Positions 30,231 to 46,248 of a stretch of DNA of 64,000 nucleotides are shown here, piece after piece. This stretch comes from Deinococcus radiopugnans ATCC 19172. GTDB taxonomy: Bacteria; Deinococcota; Deinococci; Deinococcales; Deinococcaceae. The position numbers and the translations under genes were made by a program. The stretch lies in contig NZ_VDMO01000016.1 of NCBI RefSeq assembly GCF_006335125.1, positions 27,976 to 91,975 of the forward strand, written 5' to 3'. Position 1 is the first letter of the stretch. Each line of letters starts with the position of its first letter. The notes beneath the pieces were generated by a model. That model saw only the letters and a program-made list of their open reading frames with translations. It was not told the origin of the DNA and ran no database searches.

Positions 30231-30284
30231 ATGACCATCACCTGCCACCAGACCGTGATGATGCGAATGCCCCCGCGCCCCTGA
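30231..30284 (+). CDS. putative methionine-rich leader peptide of metG
   Basis: 17-codon ORF reading MTITCHQTVMMRMPPRP. Met codons occupy positions 1, 10, 11 and 13, directly before two Pro codons and the stop. It starts leaderless behind a TAAACT hexamer and precedes methionyl-tRNA synthetase by 162 nt. Its 3' end (30274-30281) can pair with the 5' arm of the terminator-like stem downstream, so ribosome position on the Met codons could decide which hairpin forms. No such leader is known to me for metG. The call rests on position, Met content and pairing; translation is not shown. Confidence 0.5.
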   Translation: MTITCHQTVMMRMPPRP

Positions 30285-30318
30285 CGAGGCTGTGTGTTCA
30301 AAAACCAGGGGCTTGAAG

Positions 30319-30363
30319 GCGGGGGTGCGACTCTTTCACGGGACGCACCCCGCTCCACTTTTT
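30319..30363 (+). promoter_or_regulatory. putative metG attenuator (terminator stem)
   Basis: GGGGTGCG (30322-30329) pairs with CGCACCCC (30344-30351), extended past a bulged G by 30319-30320 with 30352-30353. TTTTT follows at 30359-30363, 5 nt after the stem base, which is further than usual. The competing partner of 30322-30329 is CGCGCCCC at 30274-30281 in the leader peptide reading frame (8 pairs, one G-U). A second alternative pairs CCCCTG (30278-30283) with CAGGGG (30305-30310). Confidence 0.5.
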
Positions 30364-30446
30364 CCGTATCCTGTAGAGGTTGTCCGCCCCGCCTCTCATC
30401 AGGGCGCCGCACCCCAAACGTGCCGGGCGGCAGAGGAAGGCAGACC

Positions 30447-32462
<2,016 letters not shown>

Positions 32463-32474
32463 GCGAAACATCAA

Positions 32475-32510
32475 AAAGCTGCCGGAGGGGAACAGGCCTC
32501 CGGCAGCTTT
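32475..32510. terminator. bidirectional terminator between metG and lipoprotein gene
   Basis: A perfect 14-bp stem: AAAGCTGCCGGAGG (32475-32488) with 32497-32510, 8-nt loop. A-rich on the left and T-containing on the right, so it works for both convergent genes. Confidence 0.9.
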
Positions 32511-32525
32511 GATTTGGATACACGC

Positions 32526-33773
32526 TTAGGGAATCAGGTAGGTGAGGGTCAGGGTGGGCTTATTGGTGGCGCTCTCACCCTGCCGGAGGTAGGCGATGTC
32601 CGCATTTCCGTCCCCGTCGGTCAGCTTGGCAAAGCGCAGGCGGTACTGCGAACGGGTGCGGCCTGCGCTGCGGTCGTCTTTCAGGGCGCTGAGGACGGAC
32701 TTGGCGTAACTGCCCACGAGCGCGCTGCTGCTGCTGTCTCCCAGCGTGCTGTACACCGTGGGGTCGAAGTCCGTGCCGGTCAACGTCGTGCTGTAATTCA
32801 CGTGATCCAGGATTAGGTCGCTGACGCCGACATCCAGATCGGTGTACGGAGCGCCCGACACCGAGAACTGATAGACGCTCAGGCTCGCGGACACGATATT
32901 GGCGCTGGTTAGACCAGCGGGCAGACCGCTCAGATCGAAGCTGAGGTAGCTGCGGTAGGTGGCGTTGCCCACGTCACCGCTGTCTCCGATCCGAAGTTCG
33001 TCCGTGGTATTGACCGTCCCGTCCGAGCGCACCCAGCCGTCCAGCGCTGGCGTGCTGTTCAGGGTGGTGGTGAGCTGCCGGAAGGTTTTGAAGCTGCTGT
33101 TGGTGGCGGGCAGGGCGTTGCCTGCAATGTCCGTGGCAGTGCTGGTCAGCTTGAAGGCGTAGGTCTTGCCGGCGGCGGTGTACAGCAGGTCCGCGTTGGG
33201 GTTGATGGTCATGACCGTGCCGGCGGGATTCCAGCTGAAGGTCACGTCGCTGGCGGGCAGGTCGGTGGACTGGTACGCCGCCTGGGTGGCCGCCTGGTTC
33301 ATCTTCTCGCTGAAGGTCACCACGATATTGGCGTCCTTGGCCACGCCGGTGGCCCCGCCCGCCGGGCTGATGGAGACGACGCTGGGCGCGGTGGTGTCGG
33401 CAGGCGCGCCGATGTTGACGGTCACGTCGCTGGTGGCCTCCTTTGTGTTGCCGGCGGCGTCACTGGCGACGGCGCGGTACTGCACGCTGCCATTGTCGGC
33501 TGCCGTCAGGTTGCTGGTGGCCTCGTAAGGTGCGGCGGTATCGGTGCTGATCTCGGTGGCTCCCCGGTAAAAGACCACCTGGGTGACGCCCACGTCGTCG
33601 GTCGCGGCAGCCGTCAGGAGCACGGCTCCAGCCGCCGTGACTGGATTGGGGGTCGCCGTCAGGCTGACGGTGGGGGCGGTGGTGTCACCGGCGGGCGGGG
33701 CCGTGCCTCCGCCTCCGCAGGCGGCGAGGCTCAGGGCGGTGGTCAGCAGCAGGGCAAGATTCAGTGGCTTCAT
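32526..33773 (-). CDS. lipoprotein with Ig-like domains
   Basis: 415 residues. Lipobox ends LSLAACGGGG, so the mature protein is lipid-anchored at Cys-19. An Ig-like repeat of the Big family (DTTAPTVSLTATPNPVTAAGAV to ATSDVTVNIGAPAD) is followed by a second Ig-like domain of the Big_5 type (DTTAPSVVSISPAGGATGVA with IVVTFSEKMNQAATQ). The C-terminal beta domain (VRSDGTVNTTDELRIGDSGDVGNATYRSYLSFDL) resembles the DNRLRE/carbohydrate-binding repeats of secreted proteins. A surface adhesin or polymer-binding role is likely. ATG 33773 has GGAGGAG upstream. Confidence 0.85.
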   Translation of the reverse strand: MKPLNLALLLTTALSLAACGGGGTAPPAGDTTAPTVSLTATPNPVTAAGAVLLTAAATDDVGVTQVVFYRGATEISTDTAAPYEATSNLTAADNGSVQYRAVASDAAGNTKEATSDVTVNIGAPADTTAPSVVSISPAGGATGVAKDANIVVTFSEKMNQAATQAAYQSTDLPASDVTFSWNPAGTVMTINPNADLLYTAAGKTYAFKLTSTATDIAGNALPATNSSFKTFRQLTTTLNSTPALDGWVRSDGTVNTTDELRIGDSGDVGNATYRSYLSFDLSGLPAGLTSANIVSASLSVYQFSVSGAPYTDLDVGVSDLILDHVNYSTTLTGTDFDPTVYSTLGDSSSSALVGSYAKSVLSALKDDRSAGRTRSQYRLRFAKLTDGDGNADIAYLRQGESATNKPTLTLTYLIP

Positions 33774-33951
33774 GGGGTTCTCCTCCTGGCGCGGGAAGCC
33801 CGGCCAACCGCTGGCCGAGTGGCTTTTCCTTCGCTCGAAACCACCTTAAAAAACGCGCCGTGACCAGGTCATGATCAGATGTGGCCTGGGCACCGCCGCG
33901 CCATGATCGGCGGCGTCTGGCCGATCACGTCCGGAATTCACGGCGGCCCTA

Positions 33952-33957
33952 TAGACT
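33952..33957 (+). promoter_or_regulatory. -10 element TAGACT, leaderless start
   Basis: Ends 7 nt before the rapZ ATG at 33965. Confidence 0.7.
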
Positions 33958-33964
33958 GGGCCGT

Positions 33965-34804
33965 ATGCCGTTTATCGTGGTTTCGGGATTGTCGGGCAGT
34001 GGCAAGAGCACGGTGCTGCGCACGCTGGAGGACGCCGGTTTCTTTACCACCGACAACCTGCCGCCCGAACTTTGGGGAGCCATGCACGATCTGGCGACGG
34101 CGCGCGGGCTGGAACGCGTCGCCATCAGCACCGACGCGCGCACCCGCGATTTCCTGGGGGCGCTGGAATCCAGTTACGAGCGCCTGTCGCGCCGCCGCGA
34201 GGACCTGCGGGTGCTGTTTCTGGAGGCCACGGCGGACGTGCTGCTCAAGCGCTACAACCTGACCCGCCGCGAACACCCGCTGGGCGACTCGCTGCTGGTG
34301 GACTTCGCCCGTGAGCGCGAACTGCTGGCGCCGCTGCGCTCGATTGCCGACACGGTGATCGACACCACCGATCTGAGTGCCGGCGAACTGGCCGAGCGGG
34401 TGCTGAAGCTGTACCGCCTGGAACGCGACTTTCACCTGCGGCTGGTGTCCTTCGGTTTCAAGCACTCGCCCCCGCGCGACGTGGACATGGTGCTGGACGT
34501 GCGTTCCCTGCCCAATCCCTATTACGACCCCGCGCTGCGCCCGCGCACCGGTCTGGACAGCAACGTGGCCGACTACGTCTTTCAGAACGAGGACGCCGAG
34601 GCGTTCTACGCCGATCTGAGGAGCTTCGTGCGCACCGCCGCCGAGCGGGCGCGGGCGGCCGGGCGGCACGGCTACACGGTGGGCATCGGCTGCACCGGCG
34701 GACAGCACCGCAGCGTGGCCGTGACCGAGCGGCTGGCCGCCGACCTGAAAGCCCTGAACGTGGAGGTGGGCGACCACCGCGACATGAAACTGGAGGCGAG
34801 CTGA
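33965..34804 (+). CDS. rapZ: RNase adapter/nucleotide-binding protein RapZ (YvcJ)
   Basis: 279 residues. P-loop GLSGSGKST at the N-terminus, then [10 protein letters not shown], and in the C-terminal domain the conserved [12 protein letters not shown] and the triad-bearing [14 protein letters not shown]. Members bind ATP and GTP and, in enterobacteria, direct RNase E to amino-sugar regulatory RNAs; in Gram-positives YvcJ affects competence and central carbon control. The downstream gene is yvcK, the classical partner. The ATG at 33965 is selected because the family begins [11 protein letters not shown] and the -10 element precedes it. Confidence 0.95.
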   Translation: MPFIVVSGLSGSGKSTVLRTLEDAGFFTTDNLPPELWGAMHDLATARGLERVAISTDARTRDFLGALESSYERLSRRREDLRVLFLEATADVLLKRYNLTRREHPLGDSLLVDFARERELLAPLRSIADTVIDTTDLSAGELAERVLKLYRLERDFHLRLVSFGFKHSPPRDVDMVLDVRSLPNPYYDPALRPRTGLDSNVADYVFQNEDAEAFYADLRSFVRTAAERARAAGRHGYTVGIGCTGGQHRSVAVTERLAADLKALNVEVGDHRDMKLEAS

Positions 34805-34903
34805 TGTGCCGGGCCTGCTGATCCTACAGGCTGAAATTCGGTGGCTTAAAGTGCCGGGGCCGGGACCCTGCCTCTGGCCGCAGGAGTCCACGGGACCCGC
34901 CAG

Positions 34904-36292
<1,389 letters not shown>

Positions 36293-36355
36293 CCCCCGTC
36301 GGGCGCAGGACTGCACCCGTCTACCCACCGCCGCAGGCCCACAGACAGGGCCTGT

Positions 36356-36361
36356 TACGCT
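36356..36361 (+). promoter_or_regulatory. -10 element TACGCT, leaderless start
   Basis: Ends 7 nt before the proA ATG at 36369. Confidence 0.6.
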
Positions 36362-36368
36362 AAGAACC

Positions 36369-37658
36369 ATGACAGCGCAGCAGGACACGGTAATCAGCAT
36401 CCGCGAGATGGGCGTGCGGGCCAGAGCGGCGGGCCGCGTGTTGCGCTCGCTGCCCACCGCCCGCAAGGTGCAGGCGCTGCGGGCCATCGCTGCCGAGTTG
36501 CGCGCCTGCTCAGGCGAGATTCTGGACGCCAATGCCCAGGACGTCCAGGCCGCGCAGGACGCAGGACTGCCCGAACCCATGCTGGCCCGCCTGCGGCTGG
36601 ACGCCGCCGCGCTGAAGGCCATCGCCGCCGACGTGGAGGCGGTCTCACACCTGCCCGATCCGGTGGGTGAGACCACGACAGCGCAGACCCAGCCCAGCGG
36701 CATCCAGGTGTCACAGAGGCGGGTGCCGCTGGGCGTGCTGGGCGTGATCTACGAGTCCCGCCCCAACGTGACGGTGGACGTGGCGGCGCTGGCGCTAATG
36801 AGCGGCAACTCGGTGATTCTGCGCGGCGGCAAGGAGACCGTTCACAGCAACGCGGCGCTGGAGGGAGCCATTCGCGCGGCGCTGGAGGCCCAGGATCTGC
36901 CGGGCGACGCCGTGCAGGTGATTCGCGATCCGGCGCGCGAGCGCATGCGCGAACTGCTGCGTTTAGACGAGCTGGTGGACGCCATCATCCCACGCGGCGG
37001 GGCCGGGCTGCACCGCTACTGCGTGGAGAACGCCACCGTCCCCGTCATCGTGGGGGGCATTGGCGTCGTGCACATCTATCTGGACGCCAGCTTCACCCGT
37101 GACCCGGCAGACGCGGCGCGGGCCGCCGAGATCGTCGTAAATGCCAAGGTCCAGAAACCCAGCGCCTGCAACGCCCTGGACACGCTGCTGATTGACCGGG
37201 AAGCGCTGGGGGCGTTGCCCGACATCACCCGCGCCTTGCTGGAAGGCGGCGTGGAAGTGCGCGCCGACGCCGAAGCCTGGGGCGCGTTGCAGGACGCGGG
37301 AATTGTGGTCACACCCGCCGCCGACACCGACTACGGCACCGAGTTCCTGGCCCTGACCGCCAGTCTCAAAGTCGTCTCCGGATTAGAGGAGGCGCTGGAC
37401 TTCATCGCCGCCCACGGCAACCACACCGACGTGATCCTGACGCGCGACGAGGCCCAGATCGCCCGCTTCGTTCAGGACGTGGACAGCGCTGCCGTGATCG
37501 TCAATGCCAGCCCCCGCTTCAACGACGGCGGGCAGCTGGGTCTGGGCGCGGAAGTCGCCATCAGCACACAGAAGCTGCACGCACGGGGGCCGATGGGCCT
37601 GCGTGAGTTGACCACCACAAAATGGGTGGTGGTGGGGGAAGGGCAGACGCGGGGATAA
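36369..37658 (+). CDS. proA: gamma-glutamyl phosphate reductase
   Basis: 429 residues, aldehyde-dehydrogenase superfamily; NADPH-dependent second step of proline synthesis. Marks: [51 protein letters not shown], the catalytic cysteine in [14 protein letters not shown] and [21 protein letters not shown]. The usual partner proB (glutamate kinase) is not adjacent in this window. A bidirectional terminator separates it from convergent dxs. Confidence 0.96.
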   Translation: MTAQQDTVISIREMGVRARAAGRVLRSLPTARKVQALRAIAAELRACSGEILDANAQDVQAAQDAGLPEPMLARLRLDAAALKAIAADVEAVSHLPDPVGETTTAQTQPSGIQVSQRRVPLGVLGVIYESRPNVTVDVAALALMSGNSVILRGGKETVHSNAALEGAIRAALEAQDLPGDAVQVIRDPARERMRELLRLDELVDAIIPRGGAGLHRYCVENATVPVIVGGIGVVHIYLDASFTRDPADAARAAEIVVNAKVQKPSACNALDTLLIDREALGALPDITRALLEGGVEVRADAEAWGALQDAGIVVTPAADTDYGTEFLALTASLKVVSGLEEALDFIAAHGNHTDVILTRDEAQIARFVQDVDSAAVIVNASPRFNDGGQLGLGAEVAISTQKLHARGPMGLRELTTTKWVVVGEGQTRG

Positions 37659-37663
37659 ACCAA

Positions 37664-37699
37664 AGAAGGGGAAACAGCGTCAGCACTGTTTCCCCTTCT
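37664..37699. terminator. bidirectional terminator between proA and dxs
   Basis: Perfect 14-bp stem AGAAGGGGAAACAG (37664-37677) with 37686-37699, 8-nt loop. Confidence 0.85.
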
Positions 37700-37710
37700 G
37701 ACTGGTTGCC

Positions 37711-39617
<1,907 letters not shown>

Positions 39618-39621
<4 letters not shown>

Positions 39622-40298
39622 TGGCGACCTCCCTTGAAATTGCGGCCCACCAGCACCAGGCCTTCAGGCGTGCGAATCTCGCCCACATACGGCGTGAACC
39701 ACAGTTGTTGCGTGGCTGGAAACAGGCCGCCCACGGTGTCGCTGACCTGACGGGTGACCACCCAGACCTCGAATTTTCCGGCGGGCGTGTCCTGCTGCCG
39801 CTGTTCCTGAACGGTGTAGCTGTAGTTCAGGGTGCCCTGCGCCTGCACCCGCCCGTCGTCCCCACTGATGGTGATGTTGCTCTGGCCCTGCCAGGTCAGC
39901 CCCAGCTTCCAGGCACCTTCCGCCGGGTACTCCAGCCACGGCGGGTCCAGCCGCACATTTACGCCGGGTTTGCGCAGGCCCAGCAATTGAACGCCGGCTG
40001 CCGAAAAGGTCCGGTACCATGTCTGGTCCGCGCCGCGCCCGGTCAGTTGCAGCGCCTGCACGGTCTGCCCGGCGTAGATGTTTGGCCCCAGCGTCCGCAG
40101 CACGTACGGCACGCTGGCGGTCGGCTCGCCTTCCGGCAGGTAGGACCACGCCAGCCCGGCCTGACTGGGATAGAACGACACCGCGTTCACGGGCGTGCTG
40201 GTCTGCACGGTCGGCTGCGGACCAGTGGTCCGGGGAGCGCAGGCGCTCAGGCCCAGCAGCAGGGCCGGCCCGAGAGCGAGAAGGAAGGTGGGACGCAT
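39618..40298 (-). CDS. lipoprotein cotranscribed with dxs
   Basis: 226 residues. Signal [23 protein letters not shown] has a lipobox ending LSAC, so it is an outer-surface lipoprotein. The mature part is beta-rich ([55 protein letters not shown]) with no recognised domain. Coupling to dxs by a 4-bp ATGA overlap suggests coordinate synthesis, although a functional link to isoprenoid synthesis is not evident. The ATG at 40298 is supported by TACTCT 7 nt upstream and by the signal peptide. Confidence 0.8.
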
Positions 40299-40305
40299 GA
40301 TCCCC

Positions 40306-40311
40306 AGAGTA
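40306..40311 (-). promoter_or_regulatory. -10 element TACTCT, leaderless start
   Basis: Ends 7 nt before the lipoprotein ATG at 40298; expected promoter for the lipoprotein-dxs unit. Confidence 0.65.
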
Positions 40312-40450
40312 ACGCGACCCATTGACCGCATTCTGTCAGTTAAGCGGAAGTCAGGCGTCCTGCTTTTGGGTGACAGTGAGGACAAATGGCGTGTGGGAGG
40401 GCAGGGAATGCGTGTTCCTAAAGCTGGGTTTACGGATGTGGGTGGGGCGG

Positions 40451-42067
40451 TCAGATTTTATTGCTCTTTTGCAGATTGCAGCGTCGGCACAGCAGTTGCA
40501 GGTTGTTCTCCGTACTGGCCCCGCCCAGGCTGTGCGGAATGACGTGATCGTATTCCAGATAATTGTTGTCCCCACACTGCACGCATTTGCCCTGATCCCG
40601 GTGGAAGACGGCAATCTTGACGTGCTGCGGAATGCTGCGGCTGGCGCGTTCGGTCTGGGGCATCAGCAGGAGGCGCTTGTGCAGCCGCACCAGGGCGTCC
40701 AGGGTGGCGCTCAGGAGCAGCGGCCTGGAGACGTGGTGGTAGCTGCCGCTGCCCTTCTTGACCGACAGTTCAAGGTTCACGCCGTCTGGCCGTTCCTCGA
40801 TGCGTAAAATCTTGCTGTACTGCACGTTCCAGCCGCCCTCGCCCGCCGTGCCGATGAAATAGAGCTGACGGTTGGTCACCACCACCCGCCCCACGATGTC
40901 CCGGCTGCGGGTGGCCGTCACATGCCGGAAGGTGGCCGGCACCTCCAGATGGGCGACCTCGCCCGCATCCAGCAGCACCGTCGTCTGAACGGTCGGGAGA
41001 TGCCCCTCGCGAATGCGGGTGGCGGCACGCAGATCCTGCAGCTCGGTCTGCAGGGGAGCCAGCAGGCCCGCTGGAATGCGCAGTAGCTGGGCCAGGGCCG
41101 CAAAATCGCTCTCCTCCTGGGCCGTGATGATGCCGTCCGAATACGCGAGCGTCAGGGTGCGTTCCATCAGGCGCAGCGCATCGGTGCGCACGAAGTCCAG
41201 GGCGGCCTTCGCATCCAGCCCTTCACGGAAGATGGTCTGTTGCAGGTCTTGCCACTCGTGGTCCTCCATGATGCCGTCCGCGCAGGCCGCCAGAAAGCGG
41301 GTTCGGAAGCGGCCCAGCCCTTGCTGCGCCCCGTGGGCACAGTCGCGGCACAGCCCCTCGTGGTTCAGTTTGACAGGGCTGAAGATGCTGCTGCGCTTGC
41401 CGCAGTGCCGGCAGGCCCGCGCGTCGGTGACGGAACGTGGCGGGGCCGATTGCAGGGGGGCCCAGGTGGAGGGTGCGGGCGAGGCGGGGGCATCCTGCAC
41501 CTGCGGATCTGTGGGGCGGGCACTGCTGGACGGCGCAGCGGGGGATTCCTCCTGACCAGCCGCCTCGCCTCCCACCGATTCGAGCAATGCCTGTAACCCG
41601 CCTGAAAATCCCTGCCCCACGCCCATGACCCGCCACTGGCCCTGATAGCGGTAAAGCTCGAGCAGAATCAGCGCCCGCTCGGCCTGGAACAGCTCGCCCT
41701 CCACCGTGAAATGCACGCTGTCGCCGCCCTCGGTCATCAGGCTGGCCGTCCCGCGCCGCAGGGCAGAAAAGGGCTGCTCGTCGGTGGTGGCGACAAAGAT
41801 CAGGCGGTGAATCCCCAGCGGCAGCCGCGCCAGATCAATGTGGAACGACTGGTCAGCGGCAACGAGGGCAATGGCCCGTTCGGGACTGGCCGTCTGGTTG
41901 TAGAAGATGAAATACCGGTCATCCGAGAGTTGCCGGGCCTCGTTCAGGCCGAACACGCTGAGATCCGCCGTTTCCACGCCGGGCAGATGCGCCCGCAGCA
42001 CAAAGTGCGGGTGGGCGGTCAGTCCATCAAGGGTGAGCCGCTGCCCACGCTGAAGCTGCTGGATCAT
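40451..42067 (-). CDS. TerD / zinc-ribbon / TerB-like / GRAM-like / HNH multidomain protein
   Basis: 538 residues, cytoplasmic. Residues 1-167 match TerD (YFIFYNQTASPERAI, LLELYRYQGQWRVMGVGQGF, GLQALLESVG), the tellurite-resistance/stress domain, though the acidic calcium-site residues look reduced. A Pro/Ala-rich linker (168-215) leads to four cysteines, C219/C222 and C240/C243, a zinc ribbon. Residues 250-345 are helical with two acidic repeats, ADGIMEDHEW and SDGIITAQEESD, typical of TerB. Residues 362-450 form a PH/GRAM-like beta domain (GRVVVTNRQLYFIG). The C-terminus is an HNH nuclease: C495/C498, D507-H508, N522, C527/C530. It is encoded alone, leaderless; suggests stress- or defence-triggered DNA cleavage. 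Activity not shown. Confidence 0.82.
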   Translation of the reverse strand: MIQQLQRGQRLTLDGLTAHPHFVLRAHLPGVETADLSVFGLNEARQLSDDRYFIFYNQTASPERAIALVAADQSFHIDLARLPLGIHRLIFVATTDEQPFSALRRGTASLMTEGGDSVHFTVEGELFQAERALILLELYRYQGQWRVMGVGQGFSGGLQALLESVGGEAAGQEESPAAPSSSARPTDPQVQDAPASPAPSTWAPLQSAPPRSVTDARACRHCGKRSSIFSPVKLNHEGLCRDCAHGAQQGLGRFRTRFLAACADGIMEDHEWQDLQQTIFREGLDAKAALDFVRTDALRLMERTLTLAYSDGIITAQEESDFAALAQLLRIPAGLLAPLQTELQDLRAATRIREGHLPTVQTTVLLDAGEVAHLEVPATFRHVTATRSRDIVGRVVVTNRQLYFIGTAGEGGWNVQYSKILRIEERPDGVNLELSVKKGSGSYHHVSRPLLLSATLDALVRLHKRLLLMPQTERASRSIPQHVKIAVFHRDQGKCVQCGDNNYLEYDHVIPHSLGGASTENNLQLLCRRCNLQKSNKI

Positions 42068-42073
42068 CGTCCG

Positions 42074-42079
42074 ACTCTA
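42074..42079 (-). promoter_or_regulatory. -10 element TAGAGT, leaderless start
   Basis: Ends 6 nt before the ATG at 42067 of the TerD-HNH gene. Confidence 0.65.
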
Positions 42080-42122
42080 GCGTGACGCAAGACCGGGCAA
42101 GACGGCAAATCCTGATAGAAGC

Positions 42123-42152
42123 AGGGGCCGCAGGCGTCACGCCCCGGCCCCT
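42123..42152 (-). terminator. terminator of lipB-lipA
   Basis: AGGGGCCG (42123-42130) pairs with CGGCCCCT (42145-42152), behind the lipA stop at 42167. No strong U-tract. Confidence 0.6.
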
Positions 42153-42166
42153 TTGTCCTGTCCTGC

Positions 42167-43165
<999 letters not shown>

Positions 43166-43168
43166 GAA

Positions 43169-43885
<717 letters not shown>

Positions 43886-43892
43886 GGCATGG

Positions 43893-43898
43893 ATTGTA
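43893..43898 (-). promoter_or_regulatory. -10 element TACAAT, leaderless start
   Basis: Ends 7 nt before the lipB ATG at 43885. Confidence 0.7.
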
Positions 43899-44024
43899 CG
43901 CCCGGCCCGCCGACATTCACCGTGTCCTGCGCCGAATTGCGCCCCCCATTGACCACGCCCCGTGGTGAATCTGCGCCCTCAGGCTGGTTGGGGCAGCCTC
44001 TGGACTGTCCGGTGGGTCTGGACG

Positions 44025-44030
44025 TAGCAT
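44025..44030 (+). promoter_or_regulatory. -10 element TAGCAT, leaderless start
   Basis: Ends 7 nt before the ATG at 44038. Confidence 0.65.
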
Positions 44031-44037
44031 TCAGGCC

Positions 44038-44562
<525 letters not shown>

Positions 44563-44563
44563 C

Positions 44564-45379
44564 TCAGGTCTGCGGCGGCGCCTCATCGGCTGACCCGTCG
44601 TCGCGCAGTTCCCCGGCGCGGTCGGTCATCTCGTGGGCCAGTCCTTCCAACGCCTCGGCCTGTTGCTCGCCGGACGCGCCCGTGTCGCTCATATGGTCGG
44701 CCACCGCCTTGCCGATCTGGGTCAGCGCGTCCACCTGACGCTCCCCGGCGTCGTCCAGGGCGCTGATGCGCTCCACGATCTGCTCGCCTGCCGCCGTCAG
44801 GGCCTGAATCTCCTCCTCGGCACTCAGGCGCCGCAGTTCGCTCAGGCGCCGCTGGTGCTCGGCCAGCACCTCTTCGAGTTGCGCGGCCTGTGTCAGCGTC
44901 TGGGCCTGCGCCTGGGCGGTCCCGATAATGGTGTCCAGGGCCTCGAGTTGCTGCGCCACCCGCTCGTGGATGGCGTGCAGGCGCGACACGTTCAGGTCAT
45001 TGAGCGGGGTGCGGGCCACGTCCTCAAGCGCCAGACCAATCAGGGCATTCAGCGCCTGCGCCGCCGTGACCTGCTGCTCGCCGTTTTCCACGATGTTCAT
45101 CAGCGCCTGGGCCTGATCGTCGCGCTCGTCCGGGCTGGCCCCCAGCGGCAGGGCACGAATCTGCTCGCTGGTCAGGGAGATGACCTGCCGCAGGGCGTCG
45201 GTGGCCGCCAGCCCCTGCTGCCCGGTGCGGATGATGTCTTCGAGCATGCTGCTCTGCGCCCATCCCGCCGCGCCCACATGCTCACGGGCACGCACCTCCA
45301 GCACCCGGCGGCGCTGAAAATGCGCGGCCTGCTGGGCACTGGCCAGCAGACCATCACGTTTTTCCTGGCCCGAATTCAC
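44564..45379 (-). CDS. acidic coiled-coil protein, function unknown
   Basis: About 271 residues with a heptad-like, Gln- and Ala-rich, helical character throughout. Repeated phrases such as GEQQVTAAQALNALIGL, GEQIVERISALDDAGERQVDAL and GEQQAEALEGLAHEMTDR suggest roughly 30-40 residue internal repeats starting with GEQ or GERQ. No cysteine, signal peptide or membrane segment. No family recognised; it resembles the coiled-coil part of chemoreceptors without their signalling hairpin. The start is uncertain: GTG 45379 without an SD, or ATG 45247. A small palindrome lies 50 bp upstream. Confidence 0.7.
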   Translation of the reverse strand: MNSGQEKRDGLLASAQQAAHFQRRRVLEVRAREHVGAAGWAQSSMLEDIIRTGQQGLAATDALRQVISLTSEQIRALPLGASPDERDDQAQALMNIVENGEQQVTAAQALNALIGLALEDVARTPLNDLNVSRLHAIHERVAQQLEALDTIIGTAQAQAQTLTQAAQLEEVLAEHQRRLSELRRLSAEEEIQALTAAGEQIVERISALDDAGERQVDALTQIGKAVADHMSDTGASGEQQAEALEGLAHEMTDRAGELRDDGSADEAPPQT

Positions 45380-45428
45380 GGTTGGCCCGGCAGGGCGGGG
45401 CGACGGCGGCCCCGGGACAGAGAAAAGG

Positions 45429-45445
45429 TCATGTGGCTCACATGA
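45429..45445. promoter_or_regulatory. palindromic site, possible operator
   Basis: TCATGTG-GCT-CACATGA: two 7-bp arms with a 3-bp spacer, 50 bp upstream of the coiled-coil gene. Symmetry fits a dimeric repressor such as a MarR or TetR protein; no cognate gene was found in the window. Confidence 0.4.
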
Positions 45446-45492
45446 GTCAGTTTCGCGTATAGCGGCGGGCGCGAAGGTAATGCACGCACCGC

Positions 45493-45522
45493 TTGCCGTT
45501 CACGCCGCTGCTCCCGTATACT
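45493..45522 (+). promoter_or_regulatory. promoter upstream of rplS
   Basis: -35-like TTGCCG (45493-45498), 18-bp spacer, -10 TATACT (45517-45522). The implied leader is about 125 nt and contains a hairpin GCCCGC/GCGGGC near 45593-45609, so an autoregulatory leader is possible. Confidence 0.6.
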
Positions 45523-45655
45523 CCCAAGGTTCGGCCCGGCCGCCAGCGTGCAGCCGAGGTCCGTATCTGGTGAAAGAACGCCTCTGCCAGTGCCCGCCCC
45601 GTGCGGGCCAAGAACGCTGGAATGTGGGGTGGTCCGCTGACCGAAGGAGCCTGCA

Positions 45656-46144
45656 ATGAGCAACATCAAAGTGAACCGTGGCGCGATTCTGCGTGCCGTC
45701 GAGCAGCCACACATCAACACCAACCACCCCGAGTTCCGCCCAGGCGACACCGTCCGCGTGGAAACCAAGGTGGTTGAAGGCAACCGCACCCGCAACCAGG
45801 CCTTTGAAGGCGTGGTCATCGCCCTGAACGGCGCGGGCAGCCGCCGCAGCTTCACCGTCCGCAAGATCTCCTTCGGCGAGGGCGTGGAGCGCGTGTTCCC
45901 CTTCAGCAGCCCGCTGCTGGCCAAGGTCAGCGTGCTGGAGCGCGGCAAGGTGCGCCGCGCCAAGCTGTACTACCTGCGCGACCTGCGTGGCAAGGCCGCC
46001 CGCATCAAGAGCGACCGCAGCCGCGTGATGAAGGATGCCGAGGCCAGCAAGGCCGCCAAGGCCAGCAAGCAGGCCGCCGCCGCGCAGGCTGCCGAAGCTG
46101 CCGCCGCACCGGTCGAAGCCGCCCCCGAAACCCAGGGCGAGTAA
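45656..46144 (+). CDS. rplS: 50S ribosomal protein L19
   Basis: 162 residues. The core [30 protein letters not shown] and [21 protein letters not shown] is L19, at the 30S-50S interface. The N-terminal extension [20 protein letters not shown] and the C-terminal Ala/Lys-rich tail (residues 125-162, [18 protein letters not shown] style) are larger than E. coli's 115 residues, as in other Deinococcus L19. The ATG has AAGGAG 8 nt upstream. Monocistronic: own promoter and terminator. Confidence 0.96.
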   Translation: MSNIKVNRGAILRAVEQPHINTNHPEFRPGDTVRVETKVVEGNRTRNQAFEGVVIALNGAGSRRSFTVRKISFGEGVERVFPFSSPLLAKVSVLERGKVRRAKLYYLRDLRGKAARIKSDRSRVMKDAEASKAAKASKQAAAAQAAEAAAAPVEAAPETQGE

Positions 46145-46163
46145 ACCCCACGCTTGCGCCTGA

Positions 46164-46193
46164 GCCGCCTGCCCTCTGGGGTGGGCGGTTTTC
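46164..46193 (+). terminator. terminator of rplS
   Basis: GCCGCC with GGGCGG across a C-rich loop, then TTTTCGTT, starting 20 bp behind the rplS stop. Confidence 0.75.
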
Positions 46194-46248
46194 GTTGGTC
46201 AGAGGATTTCGAACAAGAGAAGTCCCGGCGTTCACCTTGACACCTCCC

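Noticed and set aside
33881..33964. Upstream extension of rapZ to 33881
   Set aside because: The extra 28 residues are not in the family and contain the promoter element at 33952.
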